Assembly (NCBI RefSeq): GCF_037414475.1
Contig: NZ_CP147913.1
Span: 372,001 to 436,000, forward strand
Length of the DNA: 64,000 nucleotides
DNA from: Myxococcus stipitatus
GTDB lineage: Bacteria > Myxococcota > Myxococcia > Myxococcales > Myxococcaceae
Direction: 5' to 3'
A program made the translations under genes and the position numbers. How positions within the stretch are numbered: position 1 is the first letter of the stretch; each line of letters opens with the position of its first letter. The notes beneath the pieces were generated by a model. The model was not told the DNA's origin and did not search any database. It saw nothing but the letters and a program-made list of their open reading frames with translations. Of this stretch, positions 60,483-64,000 are shown in pieces.

Positions 60483-60787
60483 CGGCGAAATGAGGGGGGC
60501 CGCCAGGTCTTCACACCGGCCCTGTACTTCAACCCCCGTGCCAGACGTTCTCTTCCGAACGGATTCCCTAGTAGTTTCGCTGGGTTGAGCTCTTTCAACG
60601 CCCGGCATGAGGGGTCCTTGGGTGCGAAACAACCTACGCACCCACGAACCCCTTCGAGGGAAGTGGAAGTCCGGGTGCCTCACGCGATACGCACCCGGAT
60701 GAGCAAGCGGAGCCCCCGTGGTTTCAAGTGCTTGCAATCTTTCAGCGGGGTGAAGCAGATACGCGCCCCCACCAGGAGCAAACGGCA
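60483..60787. repeat. Leader with two tandem GGGTGC/GCACCC hairpins
   Basis: 305 bp without a gene, between two divergent genes. Arms GGGTGCG (60620-60626) and CGCACCC (60637-60643) enclose a 10-nt loop, with an outer GGGGT/ACCCC clamp. CCGGGTGC (60671-60678) and GCACCCGG (60691-60698) form a second hairpin 53 bp further on. The shared GGGTGC/GCACCC core could be a repeated factor site or paired mRNA structure before the FAD dehydrogenase gene. Confidence 0.55.
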
Positions 60788-62383
60788 ATGGCGTATCGGG
60801 TGAACAACATCGGGCTGTGGCTGGACGAGCCGGAGGAGCTGCTCGGTCAGCGGGCCGCGGAGAAGCTGGGTGTCACCCGGTCCGACCTGGCCTCGGTGCG
60901 GGTGGTGCGTTCGGTTCTGGACGCTCGGAAGAAGGGCAGCCCGCGGTACATCTACACGTTGGAGGTGGAGCTGGCCGCTGGCAGGAAGCCGAAGCAGCTG
61001 CCCCCCGACGTGGGCGAGGCGCCGCCTCCGCTGGAACCGCTCACGCCGGTGAAGCCGCCGGAGAAGTGGCCCATCATCGTCGGCACCGGGCCCGCGGGAT
61101 TGTTCTGCGCGCTGGGGCTCCTGGAGCGCGGCGTGCGCAGCATCCTCCTGGAGCGTGGCCGCGAGGTGGTGTCCCGGCGCAAGGACGTCGCGAAGCTGAT
61201 GCGCGACGGCACGCTGGACCCGGAGAGCAACATGAACTTCGGGGAGGGCGGCGCCGGGGCCTATACGGACGGCAAGCTGTCCACGCGCATCAACCACCCC
61301 ATGGTGCGCAAGGTCATCGAGGCCTTCGCCCGTTACGGCGCGCCGGACCACATCCTCATCGAGGGCAAGCCGCACATCGGCTCGGACCTGCTGCCGGGCG
61401 CGGTGGCCCGCCTGCGTGAAGAGCTCATCGCCGGCGGCTGCCAGGTGCACTTCGAGCAGCGCGTGGATGACCTGCTCTACCGCGACGGACACATCGCGGG
61501 CGTGAAGCTGGCGGATGGACGCACGCTGGAGAGCGACCGCGTCATCCTCGCGCCCGGCAACTCCGCGCGCGAGCTGTACGAGCGCTTCGCCGCCGACGGC
61601 CGCGTCCTCGTGGAGGCCAAGCCCTTCGCGCTCGGCTTCCGCGCCGAGCACCCGCAGACGCTCATCAACAGCATCCAATACGGCAGCGCGGCGAAGAATC
61701 CCAAGCTGCCGCCCGCCGACTACAAGCTGGCGGAGAACCTGGACGTCGACGGCGAGGTGCGCGGCGTCTACTCGTTCTGCATGTGCCCCGGCGGCATCGT
61801 GGTGCCCACGCCCACCGAGGACGGCCTGCAGTGCACCAACGGCATGAGCAACTCGCGCCGCAACGCGCGCTACGCCAACTCCGGCATCGTCGTCTCCGTC
61901 TCCGTCGCGGACTTCGAGCGGGAGGGCTTCCACGGGCCGCTGGCGGGACTGCTGTTCCAGCGCCACTGGGAGCAGAAGGCCTATGAGCTGGGCGGGGGCC
62001 GCTTCTTCGCGCCGGCGCAGACCATTCCCGACTATCTGGCCGGCCGACTGACGAAGGACCCGGGTGGCACCAGCTACCGGCCGGGTCTGGCGCACGTGGA
62101 CCTCAACCGGCTCTTCCCCGCGCGGCTCACCACGTCCATCAAGCAGGCGCTGCGCACGTTCGACCGGAAGATGCGCGGCTTCATCAGCGACGAGGGCAAG
62201 CTGATTGGCATCGAGAGCCGCACCTCGTCTCCCGTGCGCATCACCCGGGGCGAGGATCTGCAATCGGTGTCCATGCGGGGCCTGTACCCGGCGGGCGAGG
62301 GGTGCGGCTACGCGGGTGGCATCGTCTCGTCGGCCATTGATGGACTGCGCGTCGCGGAGCAGATTGCCACCGAGCTAGCGTGA
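60788..62383 (+). CDS. FAD-dependent dehydrogenase (COG2509 family)
   Basis: 531 residues from an ATG with CCAGGAG eleven bases upstream. An N-terminal domain of about 95 residues precedes the FAD-binding core: PIIVGTGPAGLFCALGLLER near 100 and NFGEGGAGAYTDGKL near 155. The C-terminal GLYPAGEGCGYAGGIVSSA is the second FAD motif. The family is widespread and of unclear substrate; it is often annotated as uncharacterised FAD-dependent dehydrogenase. The two hairpins upstream suggest regulated expression. A small membrane-protein gene follows 31 bp after its stop. Confidence 0.88.
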   Translation: MAYRVNNIGLWLDEPEELLGQRAAEKLGVTRSDLASVRVVRSVLDARKKGSPRYIYTLEVELAAGRKPKQLPPDVGEAPPPLEPLTPVKPPEKWPIIVGTGPAGLFCALGLLERGVRSILLERGREVVSRRKDVAKLMRDGTLDPESNMNFGEGGAGAYTDGKLSTRINHPMVRKVIEAFARYGAPDHILIEGKPHIGSDLLPGAVARLREELIAGGCQVHFEQRVDDLLYRDGHIAGVKLADGRTLESDRVILAPGNSARELYERFAADGRVLVEAKPFALGFRAEHPQTLINSIQYGSAAKNPKLPPADYKLAENLDVDGEVRGVYSFCMCPGGIVVPTPTEDGLQCTNGMSNSRRNARYANSGIVVSVSVADFEREGFHGPLAGLLFQRHWEQKAYELGGGRFFAPAQTIPDYLAGRLTKDPGGTSYRPGLAHVDLNRLFPARLTTSIKQALRTFDRKMRGFISDEGKLIGIESRTSSPVRITRGEDLQSVSMRGLYPAGEGCGYAGGIVSSAIDGLRVAEQIATELA

Positions 62384-62414
62384 GGCGGACCGAAACCTCA
62401 CGGAGGAGCCCGCC

Positions 62415-62783
62415 ATGCGTTACGTCGTGCGCACTCCGGACGGAGAGCTGACCTACCCCAGCCTGGGTGACGTGGAGCGTGCGTACACCCAGGGACTGGT
62501 GGACCCGGACGACGAGGTGCGCGAGGAGAGCTCGGAGCACTGGCGCAAGGCGGGCAGCCTGCCAGTGCTCGCCCGGGCGCGCCGTCCCTCCTCGGGGCTG
62601 GCCGCGCGAGGGCAGTGGCTGGCGGTGGCCGGAGCGGTGGTGTTGGGTGTGTTCGCCCTGACGCTCGTGCTGAAGGACTCCTGGAGCCTGCGCATCCTGG
62701 GAATCGTCCTCGCCCTGGTGGTCAGCTCCATGCTCACCCGGGTGACTTTCAAGGCCTTCAAGAGGCCGCCTTCCCAACAGTAG
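62415..62783 (+). CDS. Small membrane protein with GYF_2-like N-terminal domain
   Basis: 122 residues. The first 50 (MRYVVRTPDGELTYPSLGDV, then LVDPDDEVREESSEHWRKAG) look like the short GYF_2-type domain that reads sequence from a ligand peptide. Two hydrophobic helices follow at about 67-85 and 90-106 and a basic tail. It probably sits in the inner membrane. Just downstream of the FAD dehydrogenase, so co-transcription is likely; no functional link is known. Confidence 0.7.
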   Translation: MRYVVRTPDGELTYPSLGDVERAYTQGLVDPDDEVREESSEHWRKAGSLPVLARARRPSSGLAARGQWLAVAGAVVLGVFALTLVLKDSWSLRILGIVLALVVSSMLTRVTFKAFKRPPSQQ

Positions 62784-62920
62784 GGCTCGTCCCCTCCCCC
62801 GCCCTCCAACGCGAGGGCCTGGCGCCTGGCGGCACCCGTTCGAGGCACGGCGCATGTTCTCCGCTGAAAGCCGCGCCGGGCATGCCCGCCCGTGGCGCTC
62901 GCGCGAGAGGAGGACGCACC

Positions 62921-64000
62921 GTGCTCAGCACCTATCTGTCCCGGGATGCCGCCCGCCGCCTGCGCCATGGAGCCCCGTGGCTGCAACGCGAGGACATCGT
63001 GTCCATGGAGGGCACGCCCGAGCCCGGTGAGCTCGTGCAGCTCCGGGACGAGGACGGCGCGGTGCTGGGCCTGGGCGACGTGGACCTGGAGGCCGCGCGC
63101 GCCGTGCGCCGGCTGGGCCTTCCGGACGAATCCGTCGAAGGGCTCATCCCCCGCCACCTCCGTCACGCCTTCGAGCGGCGCGGCCGGCTGGTGGACGACC
63201 CGCGCTTCTGCCGGGTGGTGAACGACGACGGTGACGGGCTGCCCGGCCTCATCGTGGACCGGTACGACGCCCACTTCGTGGTCCAGACCCTCACGCGCTC
63301 CATGGACGCGCGCCACCAGGAAATCACCCGCGCGCTGGTGGAGGTGACGGGCGCGGGCTCGGTGCTGCTGCGCAATGACACGCCGCGACGGCGCGCGCTG
63401 GGCCTGCCGACCCAGCGGCCCCATGTGCTCTACGGCACCCCACCCCGCTGGTGCCGTCTCCTGGAGCTGGGGGCCCGCTTCACCGTGGACCTCACCTATG
63501 GCCAGGGCACCGGCTACGCGTATGACCAGCGCGAGTTGCGGCGCGTCGTCGGCCGCATGGCCTGGGACGGACGGGTGCTGGACGTCAACTGCAACGTCGG
63601 CGGCCTCTTCGTCCACGCGGGGTTGCATGGGGCCCGGCACATCCTGGCCTTCGACGCGGACGCGGACGCGGCGGACCTGGCCCGGGAGAACGCCGAGGCC
63701 AATGGCCTGCTCGGCCGGGTGTTCGTCGAGAAAGGCACCGCCCTCCAGGCCCTGCGCGCCGTCCGGGAGACCTTCGACCTGGTGTTGCTGGACACGTCCC
63801 GGGTGGCCTCCGCCGAGGAATTCGTCGAGCACATCCAGTACGCGCTGCGTCGCACCCGCCATGGGGGACGGCTGCTCGTGGTCGGCTACCACCCACCACT
63901 CCCGCCCGGTGGTTTCGACGAGCTGGTCGCCACGGCCTGTGAAACCGAGGCGCGCATCGCCACCCGGCTGGCCCGCCCCGGGCTTCCGCCGGACCACCCG
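62921..64000 (+). CDS. RlmI-like class I SAM methyltransferase, partial, with altered catalytic motifs
   Basis: 360 codons, open at the right edge. GTG start with a strong GAGGAGG site. The N-terminal PUA-like part (about 1-75) and the central domain with DDGDGLPGLIVDRY match the RlmI/YccW group of 23S rRNA m5C methyltransferases. SAM motif I, normally DLFCYTGGF, reads DVNCNVGGLF, the D-P-P-x-F motif reads LLDTSRV, and the usual catalytic Cys box (SCS) reads GYHPP. The protein keeps the fold but seems to have lost the known catalytic residues, so it is either a divergent enzyme or a non-catalytic relative. Its true C-terminus is outside the window. Confidence 0.75.
   Translation, partial: MLSTYLSRDAARRLRHGAPWLQREDIVSMEGTPEPGELVQLRDEDGAVLGLGDVDLEAARAVRRLGLPDESVEGLIPRHLRHAFERRGRLVDDPRFCRVVNDDGDGLPGLIVDRYDAHFVVQTLTRSMDARHQEITRALVEVTGAGSVLLRNDTPRRRALGLPTQRPHVLYGTPPRWCRLLELGARFTVDLTYGQGTGYAYDQRELRRVVGRMAWDGRVLDVNCNVGGLFVHAGLHGARHILAFDADADAADLARENAEANGLLGRVFVEKGTALQALRAVRETFDLVLLDTSRVASAEEFVEHIQYALRRTRHGGRLLVVGYHPPLPPGGFDELVATACETEARIATRLARPGLPPDHP

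Overview
The window is high-GC bacterial DNA (about two thirds G+C by eye) and reads as the chromosome of a myxobacterium of the Myxococcus/Corallococcus/Pyxidicoccus kind. The support is a MYXO-CTERM-like tail on a large secreted amidase, a Myxococcales-type sigma factor facing a zinc-finger Ser/Thr kinase with TPR repeats, long multi-domain kinases, and glycolytic genes followed by secG. This placement is an inference; no rRNA is present.

Layout. 1-13.9 kb is ordinary chromosome: a cut-off membrane protein, a small secreted Cys-rich protein, a four-gene minus-strand operon (VWA protein, PP2C phosphatase, kinase-like protein, SxxK hydrolase) that matches the TerY-P phosphorylation triad, a secreted M28 aminopeptidase, an MscS channel, an acetolactate-synthase-like enzyme overlapping an aldehyde dehydrogenase and facing a LysR regulator across a perfect T-N11-A palindrome, then a VOC protein and a PhyH-type dioxygenase. 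14.1-18.7 kb holds the sigma factor/kinase pair, a GNAT acetyltransferase and a small secreted protein. 19.2-35.8 kb is one tightly overlapping plus-strand operon with the gene content of an aryl polyene (APE) pathway: chain-length factor, two ACPs, ligase-dehydratase fusion, ammonia lyase, thioesterase, LolA-like protein, MMPL exporter, FAD oxidoreductase, two ketosynthases, dehydratase, ketoreductase and acyl/glycosyl transferases.

37.3-47.3 kb is a halogenase/transporter locus. Two paralogous flavin-dependent halogenase genes flank a NitT/TauT-type ABC importer. One copy is split by a complete IS21-family element (istAB) with a 7-bp target duplication. Both copies keep the same leader: a 15-nt invariant box plus an 8-bp hairpin with compensatory changes. 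The importer's binding-protein gene has an in-frame TGA at codon 54, in a place where the reading frame otherwise continues intact, so it is a nonsense mutation or a recoding candidate. 47.3-52.7 kb looks like a small defence island of lower GC: a 1370-residue STAND NTPase with a Cap4/PD-(D/E)xK-like N-terminus, then a truncated tyrosine integrase lying against tRNA-Leu(GAG).

52.7-64 kb returns to core genome: gap-pgk-tpiA-secG-tRNA-Leu on the minus strand, a secreted amidase with golvesin-type and sorting-tail features, an extended DgkA-like kinase, a 69-residue protein with a terminator, a COG2509 FAD dehydrogenase with a hairpin-rich leader, a small membrane protein, and a cut-off RlmI-like methyltransferase whose catalytic motifs look degraded.
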